Assembly (NCBI RefSeq): GCF_028802875.1 | Contig: NZ_JARAMP010000010.1 | Location: 91,643 to 155,642 of the forward strand | Direction: 5' to 3' | Length of the DNA stretch: 64,000 bases | From: Seohaeicola sp024304985 | GTDB taxonomy: Bacteria > Pseudomonadota > Alphaproteobacteria > Rhodobacterales > Rhodobacteraceae | Part shown: one piece after another, positions 7,325 through 14,719 of the stretch | Position numbering within the stretch: position 1 is the stretch's first letter | Layout: each line of letters starts with the position of its first letter | The notes under the pieces: generated by a model | The model's input: only the letters and a program-made list of their open reading frames with translations | The model's database searches: none | Told to the model about the DNA's origin: nothing | Program-made: the position numbers and the translations under genes

Positions 7325-9034
7325 ATGACACGCAAGGATGTGGATGTATTGGTGGTAGGTTCGGGTGCGGGCGGGCTGGCGACAGCTGTCGCCGCCGCCC
7401 ATCGCCGCCTTGAGGTGCTGGTGGTGGAGAAAGAGCCTGTGTTCGGCGGCACCACGGCGCGGTCGGGCGGCTGGATGTGGATCCCCGGCAACGGGCCTGC
7501 GATGCGCGCAGGTGTGGATGACAGCGCGGCCAAGGCGCGGACCTATCTGGAACATGAGGCGGGCGCGCATTTCGATGCCCCCCGCGTGGATGCCTTTCTT
7601 GAGGCGGGCCCCAAGGCGGTGGCGTTCTTCGAGGACAACACCGCGCTGCAATTCGACCTTGGCCCGTTCTTCGCCGATTATCATCCCGATGCGCCAGGGG
7701 GCATGGACGGGGGCCGTTCCATCGTGGCGCGGCCCTTCGACGGGCGGGAGTTGGGGCCGGAGATAGCCCGCCTGCGCCCGCCTCTGGCCGAGATCACCTT
7801 TCTGGGCATGATGATCGGGTCGGGCAAGGAATTGCTGCACTTCTTCAATGTGACACGCTCGCCCGTCTCGGCCTTCTATGTGGGCAAACTGTTCCTCAAG
7901 TTCCTGCGCGACATGGCCTTTCATGGGCGGCCGATGCGGCTGATGAATGGCAATGCGCTGGTGGGGCGGCTGGCGCGGTCGGCCTTTGACAAGGGCGTGC
8001 CGATCTGGACCAACGCGCCGGTGCGCGGGTTGATCCGCGACGATGCGGGTCGGGTGATCGGGGCGCGGGTGGACAGTTCGACCGGACCGGTCGAGGTGAT
8101 GGCCCGCAAGGGCGTGGTGCTGGCGGCGGGTGGCTTTCCGCAGGATGCGCTGCGCCGCAAGGAACTGATGCCCCATGCGCCGAGCGGGCACGAGCACGTC
8201 TCGCCCGCCCCTCCGGGCAATACCGGCGACGGGTTGCGTCTGGGAGAATCCGTGGGGGCTGTGGTGGATACCACCCTGCCCCATGCCGCGGCCTGGGTGC
8301 CGATCTCGCGCCCGCGCCGCCCGGACGGCACCTTGGGCACGTTTCCCCATTTCGTGGACCGCTCGAAACCTGGTGTGATCGCGGTCACGCGGTCGGGTCG
8401 GCGCTTTGTGAACGAGGCCAATTCCTATCACGATTTCTGTCAGGCGATGGTCGCGCGCTGCCGCGCGGAAGCTGGCGAGGATGCCGAGATCGCGGCGTGG
8501 TTCGTGACGGATCACCGCGCTTTCCGCAAATACGGGTTGGGCTTTGCCAAGCCCGCGCCGGTGCCTTTCGGCAAGCTGATCAAGGATGGCTATCTTTTGC
8601 AGGGCAAGACACTGGCCGATCTGGCCGCGCAGATCGGGGCGGATGCGGCGGCCTTGCAAGAGACCGTGCGGCATTTCAACGAGGGCGCACGACGGGGCGA
8701 GGACCCGGACTTCGGCAAGGGCACGACCAGCTATAACCGTTCGCTGGGGGACCCGGATCATGGGCCGAACCCCTGTCTGGCCCCGCTGGAGACGGGACCG
8801 TTCTATGCGGTGCGCCTCTATGTCGGCGATCTGGGCACCTTTGCGGGCCTCAAGACCAATGCCAATGCGGAAGTGCTGGACGAGGCGGGCAAACCGCTGG
8901 GTGGGCTGTATTCGGTGGGCAATGACGCGGCTTCGATCATGGGTGGCAACTATCCCGGTGGCGGCATCACATTGGGTCCCGCGCTGACCTTTGGCTATAT
9001 CGCGGCCCGGCACATGTCCGGCGCCAATGACTGA
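7325..9034 (+). CDS. FAD-dependent oxidoreductase (fumarate reductase/3-ketosteroid dehydrogenase-like)
   Basis: A 569-residue flavoprotein of the FAD_binding_2 superfamily. The dinucleotide motif GSGAGG is at 12-17, followed by the VVEKEPVFGGTTARSGG segment; the C-terminus has SVGNDAASIMGGNYPGGG, which closes the FAD site in succinate dehydrogenase/fumarate reductase flavoproteins and 3-ketosteroid 1-dehydrogenases. Its length fits the latter group. No signal peptide or membrane segment is evident, so cytoplasmic. It begins 18 bp after the SDR stop and overlaps the next gene by 8 bp. The SDR/flavoprotein pair suggests stepwise oxidation of an alicyclic or steroid-like compound, which is inference. 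Confidence 0.8.
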   Translation: MTRKDVDVLVVGSGAGGLATAVAAAHRRLEVLVVEKEPVFGGTTARSGGWMWIPGNGPAMRAGVDDSAAKARTYLEHEAGAHFDAPRVDAFLEAGPKAVAFFEDNTALQFDLGPFFADYHPDAPGGMDGGRSIVARPFDGRELGPEIARLRPPLAEITFLGMMIGSGKELLHFFNVTRSPVSAFYVGKLFLKFLRDMAFHGRPMRLMNGNALVGRLARSAFDKGVPIWTNAPVRGLIRDDAGRVIGARVDSSTGPVEVMARKGVVLAAGGFPQDALRRKELMPHAPSGHEHVSPAPPGNTGDGLRLGESVGAVVDTTLPHAAAWVPISRPRRPDGTLGTFPHFVDRSKPGVIAVTRSGRRFVNEANSYHDFCQAMVARCRAEAGEDAEIAAWFVTDHRAFRKYGLGFAKPAPVPFGKLIKDGYLLQGKTLADLAAQIGADAAALQETVRHFNEGARRGEDPDFGKGTTSYNRSLGDPDHGPNPCLAPLETGPFYAVRLYVGDLGTFAGLKTNANAEVLDEAGKPLGGLYSVGNDAASIMGGNYPGGGITLGPALTFGYIAARHMSGAND

Positions 9035-9953
9035 GGCGCGCCGGGCCAGGGTCGGCATCGCGCTGGGGCTGGGGGCAGCGTTCAGTTGGGGCATCTACAA
9101 CGTCGGGGCCGAGATCGGTCAGGCCAGCGGGTTTCGCCCCGCTGACCTGACCATGCTGCGCTATGGCGGGGCCGCGCTGCTGATGCTGCCCCTGCTGTGG
9201 CTGGCGCGGCATCGCTTGCCGCCGCTTGGGCAGATCGCATGGGTGACGCTGCTGATCGGTCCGCCCTTTGCATTGCTGTTCAATTTTGGTTTTCAGCGCG
9301 CGCCGCTGTCGCATGCGGTGGTGATCGGGCCGGGCATGTCGATGCTGATGGCCAATGCCTTGGTGCGATGGCGGGACGGTGTGCCTTTGACCCTGCACCG
9401 CAAGATCGGCATGGGCGTGCTGATTGCGGGGCTTCTGGTGATCGCCGCCGATCAGCCCGCGCCGAAATCCTGGGGCGGGTCGGTTCTGCTGGGGGATCTG
9501 TGCTTTGTCGGATCAGGAAGCCTGTGGGGGATTTACGTCTATCTCATGGGCCGCTGGCGGTTGCCGCCAATCGAGACCACGGCGGCGGTGGCAAGCCTTG
9601 CCACGCTGTGCTTTGTGCCGGTCTACATGATCGTCTGGGGGCTGCCGGTCATGCCTGCGGCGCTATGGGCCGAGCAGTTCTTCTATCAGGGCGCGATCGG
9701 TGGCTGTCTGGCCTTTGTGGTTTTCGCCGCCGCCGTGGGGCGTCTGGGTGCGGGGCGGGCCGCGCTGTTTGCGGCGCTGGTGCCGTCATCGGCGGTGCTG
9801 CTGGCGATTCCGCTGACAGGGCAATGGCCAGAACCGCTGCAATGGGCGGGTGTGGTGCTGGCCTCGGTGGGGCTGATCGTGTCGCTGGACCTGTGGGCGG
9901 GGCGCAGGACACCATTGCCGCAGGCCGTGCCGGGCACTAGGTCTGGGAACTGA
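9027..9953 (+). CDS. DMT superfamily transporter (EamA domains)
   Basis: A 308-residue membrane protein with ten predicted helices arranged as two EamA repeats, the drug/metabolite transporter topology. I start at ATG 9027 (MTEARRARVG), inside the end of the preceding flavoprotein gene; the first helix begins about residue 9 (GIALGLGAAFSWGIY). Members export amino acids, metabolites or drugs, but family membership does not give the substrate. Translational coupling to the flavoprotein gene suggests it moves a product or intermediate of that pathway. Confidence 0.85.
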   Translation: MTEARRARVGIALGLGAAFSWGIYNVGAEIGQASGFRPADLTMLRYGGAALLMLPLLWLARHRLPPLGQIAWVTLLIGPPFALLFNFGFQRAPLSHAVVIGPGMSMLMANALVRWRDGVPLTLHRKIGMGVLIAGLLVIAADQPAPKSWGGSVLLGDLCFVGSGSLWGIYVYLMGRWRLPPIETTAAVASLATLCFVPVYMIVWGLPVMPAALWAEQFFYQGAIGGCLAFVVFAAAVGRLGAGRAALFAALVPSSAVLLAIPLTGQWPEPLQWAGVVLASVGLIVSLDLWAGRRTPLPQAVPGTRSGN

Positions 9954-9970
9954 CAACAAAGGGCGCGGAT

Positions 9971-10792
9971 GTGAGCATCGCAGAGGACAAACCGACCAAG
10001 GCGCAACGCGGTATCCGGTCATTGGAGACGGGGGGCGCGATCCTGCGGGCCATGGCGCTGTCGCAGGACCCGATGAAGCTTCGGGATCTGGCTGAGGCGG
10101 TTGATATCGCGCCGGCGCAACTGCATCCCTATCTGGTCAGTCTGCGGGCCATCGGCATGGTCGAGCAGACGGAAACCGGGCTTTACCAGCTTGGCCCCTT
10201 TGCGCTGGAACTGGGGTTGAGCCGTTTGCGCGCGCAGGACGCCTATCACGAGACGATCCGCCGTGTTGGCGCGCTGGCCGAAGAAACGCGGCTGATGGTG
10301 GCCCTGTCGGTCTGGGGGCTGCACGGCGTCACCATCGTGCATGTGACGGAAGGCAGCGCGCAGATCCATGCCAATGTGCGTGCCGGTGGCGGGTTCATGA
10401 TGACGGCCACGGCTACGGGGCGCCTGTTCGCGGCATTCCTGAACCCGGCCCTGACCGCGCCCGTCATCGCGCGCGAGATCCGGGACAACGCCACGGGCAA
10501 TGCGCCACCCTTCGACGAGGCACGCTATCGCGCCGAGGTGGCGGCCATCCGCGCGCGCGGATACGAGACGACGCTGGATGCGCCGATCCCCGGTGTCAGC
10601 GCTGTGACCGCGCCCGTGTTCGACTATAGCGGGACGATCCAACTGGCCATCACCGTCGTCGGCCCGACATCGCAGATCGACCTTGCGCCAGAGGGGCGGA
10701 CGGTGCGGGCTGTGCTGGATTTCACAGGACGGTTGTCGGCCGATCTGGGCTATTGCGTGGCCCATTCCGGCGGGCTTGAAGCGCGGGGTTGA
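9971..10792 (+). CDS. IclR family transcriptional regulator
   Basis: A 273-residue regulator starting with GTG at 9971, preceded by the G-rich stretch GGGCGCGG rather than a strong ribosome site. Residues about 15-75 form the N-terminal winged helix-turn-helix (SLETGGAILRAMA ... LRDLAEAVDIAPAQLHPYLVSLR), and residues about 85-260 the IclR effector domain with its GVTIVHVTEG and ATGRLFAAF segments. It lies 17 bp after the transporter gene and probably controls this plus-strand cluster or the acetamidase gene downstream. The effector is unknown. Confidence 0.88.
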   Translation: MSIAEDKPTKAQRGIRSLETGGAILRAMALSQDPMKLRDLAEAVDIAPAQLHPYLVSLRAIGMVEQTETGLYQLGPFALELGLSRLRAQDAYHETIRRVGALAEETRLMVALSVWGLHGVTIVHVTEGSAQIHANVRAGGGFMMTATATGRLFAAFLNPALTAPVIAREIRDNATGNAPPFDEARYRAEVAAIRARGYETTLDAPIPGVSAVTAPVFDYSGTIQLAITVVGPTSQIDLAPEGRTVRAVLDFTGRLSADLGYCVAHSGGLEARG

Positions 10793-10912
10793 GCCGCGCC
10801 TGAAAAACGGACGGTTGCTCGATTTTTTGCGGCCTTGCGCCATGATCCGACTTGCCAAGCCATGCGGATGACATAAGCTTCCCAAGGGTAAACATATGGG
10901 AGGATTACCGGA

Positions 10913-11896
10913 ATGACTTGGCTTGCATCCTCGATCATGGGGCGGCGCGGTGAGGCGCAGGCGCGCGCGGGAAAGACGCATTTCCTGAGCGAGGCGGCGC
11001 AGGGGCAGTATCACTATGTCTATGGCCCCTATGCCGATCCGGTGATGACAGTGGCCCCCGGAGACGTGGTCGCGGTGGAAACGCTGGATGCCTTTGGTGG
11101 CGCGGTCAAGACCGAAGCCGACCTGCCGTCCAAGGTGCTGAACATGCCCTTCGTGAACCCGCAGAACGGCCCCATTGCCGTAACAGGCGCGAAGAAGGGC
11201 GATGTGCTGGCGGTCTATATCAAGGACCTGCTGCCGCGCGGGCCGCAGCCTGCGGGGACCACGGCGCTGATCCCCGATTTCGGCGGGCTGGTGGCCTCCA
11301 GCCTGACCCATCTGAACGCGCCGATTGCCGAGCGGGTCAAGAAGATGGAGGTGACGCCGGATGGCGTGAAATTCTCGGACAGGATCACGCTTCCTTACGA
11401 GCCTTTCGTGGGCACGATGGGGGTCAGCCCCGAGCTTGAGGCGATCTCGTCGCTCGTGCCGGACTATTACGGCGGCAACATGGACCTGCCCGACGTGGCC
11501 CCCGGTGCGGTGATCTATTTCCCCGTGCAGCGGGATGATGCCTATTTCTTCATCGGCGATTGCCACGGCCGACAGGGCGATGGCGAGTTGTGCGGCGTGG
11601 CCGTGGAAATCCCCGCCACCGTGACCGTGCAGATCGACCTCATCAAGGGCTGGTCAATCCCCGGCGTGCGGCTGGAGACCGAGGATTTCATCATGTCGGT
11701 GGGCTCTGCCCGCCCGATGGAGGATGCGGCCCGCATGGCCTATCGCGATCTGATCCGCTGGATGGTTGATGATTACGGGTTCGAGGAATCCGAGGCTTAT
11801 TTTCTGGCGACACAGGCGGGAAAGATGCGCGTCGGGAATATGGTGGACCCGAAATATTCGCTGGGTGCGTCAATGTTGAAAAAGTATCTGGGCTGA
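10913..11896 (+). CDS. Acetamidase/formamidase family protein
   Basis: A 327-residue member of the FmdA/AmdA family of metal-dependent enzymes that hydrolyse short amides to ammonia and the acid. The family motif GD-x-HG-x-QGDGE is seen at about residues 215-225 (GDCHGRQGDGELCG), and the N-terminal PGDVV and C-terminal QAGKMRVGNMVDPKY regions also fit. The start ATG 10913 follows GGGAGGATTACCGGA, a good ribosome site. It has its own 120-bp upstream gap after the IclR gene and is followed 15 bp later by an SDR gene. A paralogue lies at 33526, sharing the same motif but with divergent sequence. Confidence 0.86.
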   Translation: MTWLASSIMGRRGEAQARAGKTHFLSEAAQGQYHYVYGPYADPVMTVAPGDVVAVETLDAFGGAVKTEADLPSKVLNMPFVNPQNGPIAVTGAKKGDVLAVYIKDLLPRGPQPAGTTALIPDFGGLVASSLTHLNAPIAERVKKMEVTPDGVKFSDRITLPYEPFVGTMGVSPELEAISSLVPDYYGGNMDLPDVAPGAVIYFPVQRDDAYFFIGDCHGRQGDGELCGVAVEIPATVTVQIDLIKGWSIPGVRLETEDFIMSVGSARPMEDAARMAYRDLIRWMVDDYGFEESEAYFLATQAGKMRVGNMVDPKYSLGASMLKKYLG

Positions 11897-11911
11897 GAGG
11901 GACGACACGAG

Positions 11912-12673
11912 ATGGATCTGGGATTGAAAGGCAAGCGCGTGCTGGTCACGGGCGGCACCAAGGGGATCGGCCTGCATTGCGCCGAGATCTTCGCGGCGGA
12001 AGGCGCGGCGGTATCGGTCTGCGCACGCGATGCGACGGGCGTGACGGCCACGGTCGAAGCGCTCAAGGCCAAGGGCGCCCATGCCTTTGGCCGGGCGGTG
12101 GATGTGTCCAATGCGCATGCGTTGAAATCATGGGTGCAGGACAGCGCCGCCGCTTTGGGCGGCATCGACATTGTCGTGGCGAATGTGTCGGCGCTGGCCG
12201 TGGCCGATGACGAGGCGGCGTGGCAGGCCGGGTATGAGACGGACATGATGCATTCGGTGCGTCTGGTGAATGCCGCGATGCCTTGGCTGGAGAAATCCGA
12301 TGCGGCGTCGATCACGCTGATCTCATCGGTTTCGGGGCGCGAGGTGGATTTCACCGGACCCGCCTATGGCGCTTTCAAGGCCGCTTTGGTGCATTACGCG
12401 CAAGGTTTGGCGATGAAACTGGCCCCCAAGGGGATCAGGGCCAATACCGTGTCGCCGGGCAATACCTATTTCGACGGCGGCATCTGGCAGTCGATCGAAA
12501 AGAACAACCCGGCGCTGTTTGCCGAAGCCTTGGGGATGAACCCGATGGGGCGGATGGCGAAACCCGAGGAGATTGCACGGGGTGTTGTCTTCCTCGCCTC
12601 GCCCGCGTCCAGCTTTACCAGCGGCACCAATCTGGTGATCGACGGGGCGCTGACCAAGGGCGTGCAGCTTTAA
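11912..12673 (+). CDS. SDR family oxidoreductase
   Basis: A 253-residue short-chain dehydrogenase with TGGTKGIG at 13-20 and a catalytic YxxxK at Tyr152/Lys156 with Ser138 or Ser139 ahead of it. The usual NNAG is replaced by ANVSA at about 90-94, a known variation in some SDR subgroups. It ends with GTNLVIDGALT. Co-transcribed with the acetamidase homologue (15-bp gap). Its stop codon overlaps by 4 bp the stop of the convergent gene at 12670-12966, leaving no room for a terminator. Substrate unknown. Confidence 0.85.
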   Translation: MDLGLKGKRVLVTGGTKGIGLHCAEIFAAEGAAVSVCARDATGVTATVEALKAKGAHAFGRAVDVSNAHALKSWVQDSAAALGGIDIVVANVSALAVADDEAAWQAGYETDMMHSVRLVNAAMPWLEKSDAASITLISSVSGREVDFTGPAYGAFKAALVHYAQGLAMKLAPKGIRANTVSPGNTYFDGGIWQSIEKNNPALFAEALGMNPMGRMAKPEEIARGVVFLASPASSFTSGTNLVIDGALTKGVQL

Positions 12674-12966
12674 CGAAAAAACACCTCCGGCCCTGTCACC
12701 ACGGTGGCGGGGCCGTCGAGCAGATGGCCCGCGGCGGCGAAGAACCCTTGCGATCCCGCGCCGTTGTTGTGCCGCTCCATCGCGGCGCGGTCCGTGAACC
12801 GCTCATGGGTCACGAAAAGACAGGGATCATCGGCGCTTTGCGTTACGAAAAAACTGGCCGTGTCGGGTTCTTGGGCGCGGACATAATCGCCCACCTTCAA
12901 CAGTTCCGCCTTCACCGTATCCTCATGCCCCTTCTGGGCGCGCAATATTGCGGTCAGGGTGAACAT
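12670..12966 (-). CDS. Antibiotic biosynthesis monooxygenase (ABM) domain protein
   Basis: A 98-residue single-domain protein of the dimeric alpha+beta barrel type (quinol monooxygenase YgiN-like). Recognisable are the N-terminal MFTLTAILRAQKGHED strand and the TASFFVTQSADDPCLFVTHERFTDRAAMERH core typical of ABM proteins. ATG 12966 is preceded by AAGGAAAG. It lies 18 bp downstream of the acyl-CoA ligase gene and is the final gene of the long minus-strand amide operon. Such small proteins can oxidise quinols or polycyclic phenols without cofactor, but many have no known activity. Confidence 0.78.
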   Translation of the reverse strand: MFTLTAILRAQKGHEDTVKAELLKVGDYVRAQEPDTASFFVTQSADDPCLFVTHERFTDRAAMERHNNGAGSQGFFAAAGHLLDGPATVVTGPEVFFR

Positions 12967-12984
12967 CGGTCTTTCCTTTTCTGA

Positions 12985-14697
12985 TCAGGCGGTCAGGCCC
13001 AGATCGGCCATCATCTTGTCGCGCATGATGAATTTCTGCGGCTTGCCGGTGACGGTCATCGGCATGTCGGTGACGAAGCGGATGTAGCGCGGCACCTTGT
13101 AATGGGCGATCTTGCCACGGCACCAGTCGCGCAAGGCGTCTTCGGTCATGGACGCACCGGGGCGCAGGATGATCCAGGTCGCAACCTCCTCGCCGTATTT
13201 CGCATCCGGCAGGCCGAAGACCTGCGCCTGCGAGATGTCGGGGTGGGTGGTCAGAAACTCCTCGACCTCGGCGGGGTAGACGTTTTCGCCGCCCCGGATC
13301 AGCATGTCCTTGGACCGGCCCGTGATGCGGCAGTAACCTTCGGCGTCGATGGTCGCCAGATCGCCGGTGTGCATCCAGCCGCGCTGGATCGACTCGGCGG
13401 TGCGTTCGGGATCGTTCCAGTAGCCTTTCATCACCAGATAGCCGCGTGTCAGCAACTCGCCCTGTTGCCCCACCGGCAGGGTGCGGCCATCGGGGCCGAC
13501 AACCTTGCATTCGGCATGGGGCTGGATGCGGCCCACGGTCGAGACACGGCGGTCCAGGGGATCATCCACGGCGGATTGGAACGAGATCGGGCTGGTTTCG
13601 GTCATGCCGTAGCCGATGGTGATCTGGTGCAGATGCATCCGTTCCATCACGCGGCGCATCAGGGGTTCGGGGCAAGGTGCCCCCGCCATGATGCCAGTGC
13701 GCAAGCTGCGCATGTCGAAGCTGTCGAATTCGGGATGGTCCAGCATCGCCTGGAACATCGTGGGCACGCCGTGGAGGGCAGCGCAGCCTTCGGCGTCGAT
13801 GGCGGCAAGGGTGTCGCGGGCATCGAACGCCTCGCCGGGGATGACCATCGTCACGCCATAGGAACAGGCGGCCAGATTGCCCAGCACCATGCCGAAGCAA
13901 TGATAGAAGGGCACGGGGATGCACAGCCCTTCGCCCGGTTGCAGGCGCATGGCGCGGGCGGTGGAGATGGCGTTGTTGACGATGTTGCGGTGGCTGAGGG
14001 TGGCCCCCTTGGGTGCGCCTGTGGTGCCCGAGGTGAACTGGATATTGATCGCGTCATCGGGGTTGAGGCTGGCGCTGATCGCGTCCAGACGGGTGCGGAC
14101 GGCACGGTTGCCCCGGTCCATCACCTCGTCGAAGGACAGCGCGCCGGGGCGGGGTTTGGGACCCAGTTGCACCACGCTGCGCAGGGCGGGCAGGCGTGCG
14201 GCCCGCAACCGCCCCGGCGGGCAGGTGGCCATTTCGGGGGCAAGTTCCGCCAGCATCGCCATGTAGTTGGAGGATTTGAACTGCGGCGCCACGATCAGGC
14301 AGGAAACACCCGCCTTGTTCAGCGCGTAGTCCAGCTCGGACGTGCGGTAAGCCGGGTTGATGTTCACAAGGATCGCGCCGATGCGGGCGGTGGCGAATTG
14401 CGCCAGCAGCCATTCGGGACGATTGGGGGACCAGATGCCGACGCGGTCGCCCTTGTAGACACCGATCGACAGCAAGCCCGCTGCCAGCCGGTCGATCAGG
14501 CGGGCGAATTCATCGTAACTCCAACGGTCGCCAGTCTGACGGAAGACCGCCGCCGCACGGTGGCCGTGGCGGCGCACGACCTCGGCCAAGAAGGCCGGGA
14601 TCGTCGCCTCGATCAGCGGGCGGTCGGTGCTGCCCGCCACATGCGACAGCCCGTTGGCGGGGCGGATGCCCGGCTGTGATGTGACCCGTGCCGACAT
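12985..14697 (-). CDS. AMP-dependent acyl-CoA synthetase/ligase
   Basis: Start set at ATG 14697 (MSARVTSQ), giving 570 residues; the frame extends 30 residues upstream without a ribosome site and into the neighbouring gene. ANL-family motifs are all present: FTSGTTGAPKG (221-231), GYGMTETSP, HTGDLATID, GRSKDMLIRGGENVYP and the C-terminal TGKPQKF with the catalytic Lys. It activates a carboxylic acid to its CoA thioester via an acyl-adenylate; medium-chain or aromatic acids are typical for this length. It follows the amidase 22 bp downstream, so it could activate the acid the amidase releases. Confidence 0.86.
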   Translation of the reverse strand: MSARVTSQPGIRPANGLSHVAGSTDRPLIEATIPAFLAEVVRRHGHRAAAVFRQTGDRWSYDEFARLIDRLAAGLLSIGVYKGDRVGIWSPNRPEWLLAQFATARIGAILVNINPAYRTSELDYALNKAGVSCLIVAPQFKSSNYMAMLAELAPEMATCPPGRLRAARLPALRSVVQLGPKPRPGALSFDEVMDRGNRAVRTRLDAISASLNPDDAINIQFTSGTTGAPKGATLSHRNIVNNAISTARAMRLQPGEGLCIPVPFYHCFGMVLGNLAACSYGVTMVIPGEAFDARDTLAAIDAEGCAALHGVPTMFQAMLDHPEFDSFDMRSLRTGIMAGAPCPEPLMRRVMERMHLHQITIGYGMTETSPISFQSAVDDPLDRRVSTVGRIQPHAECKVVGPDGRTLPVGQQGELLTRGYLVMKGYWNDPERTAESIQRGWMHTGDLATIDAEGYCRITGRSKDMLIRGGENVYPAEVEEFLTTHPDISQAQVFGLPDAKYGEEVATWIILRPGASMTEDALRDWCRGKIAHYKVPRYIRFVTDMPMTVTGKPQKFIMRDKMMADLGLTA

Positions 14698-14719
14698 GAT
14701 CCGCCCTTGCCCCCTGCCC

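Noticed and set aside
7256..9094. A 612-codon open frame on the minus strand
   Set aside because: Antisense to the flavoprotein gene with GSGAGG motif. Composition is Arg/His/Gln-rich; no motif found.
12670..12673. Convergent 4-bp overlap of the SDR and ABM genes as an antisense regulatory device
   Set aside because: Overlapping stop codons are common in compact genomes and nothing else suggests regulation.
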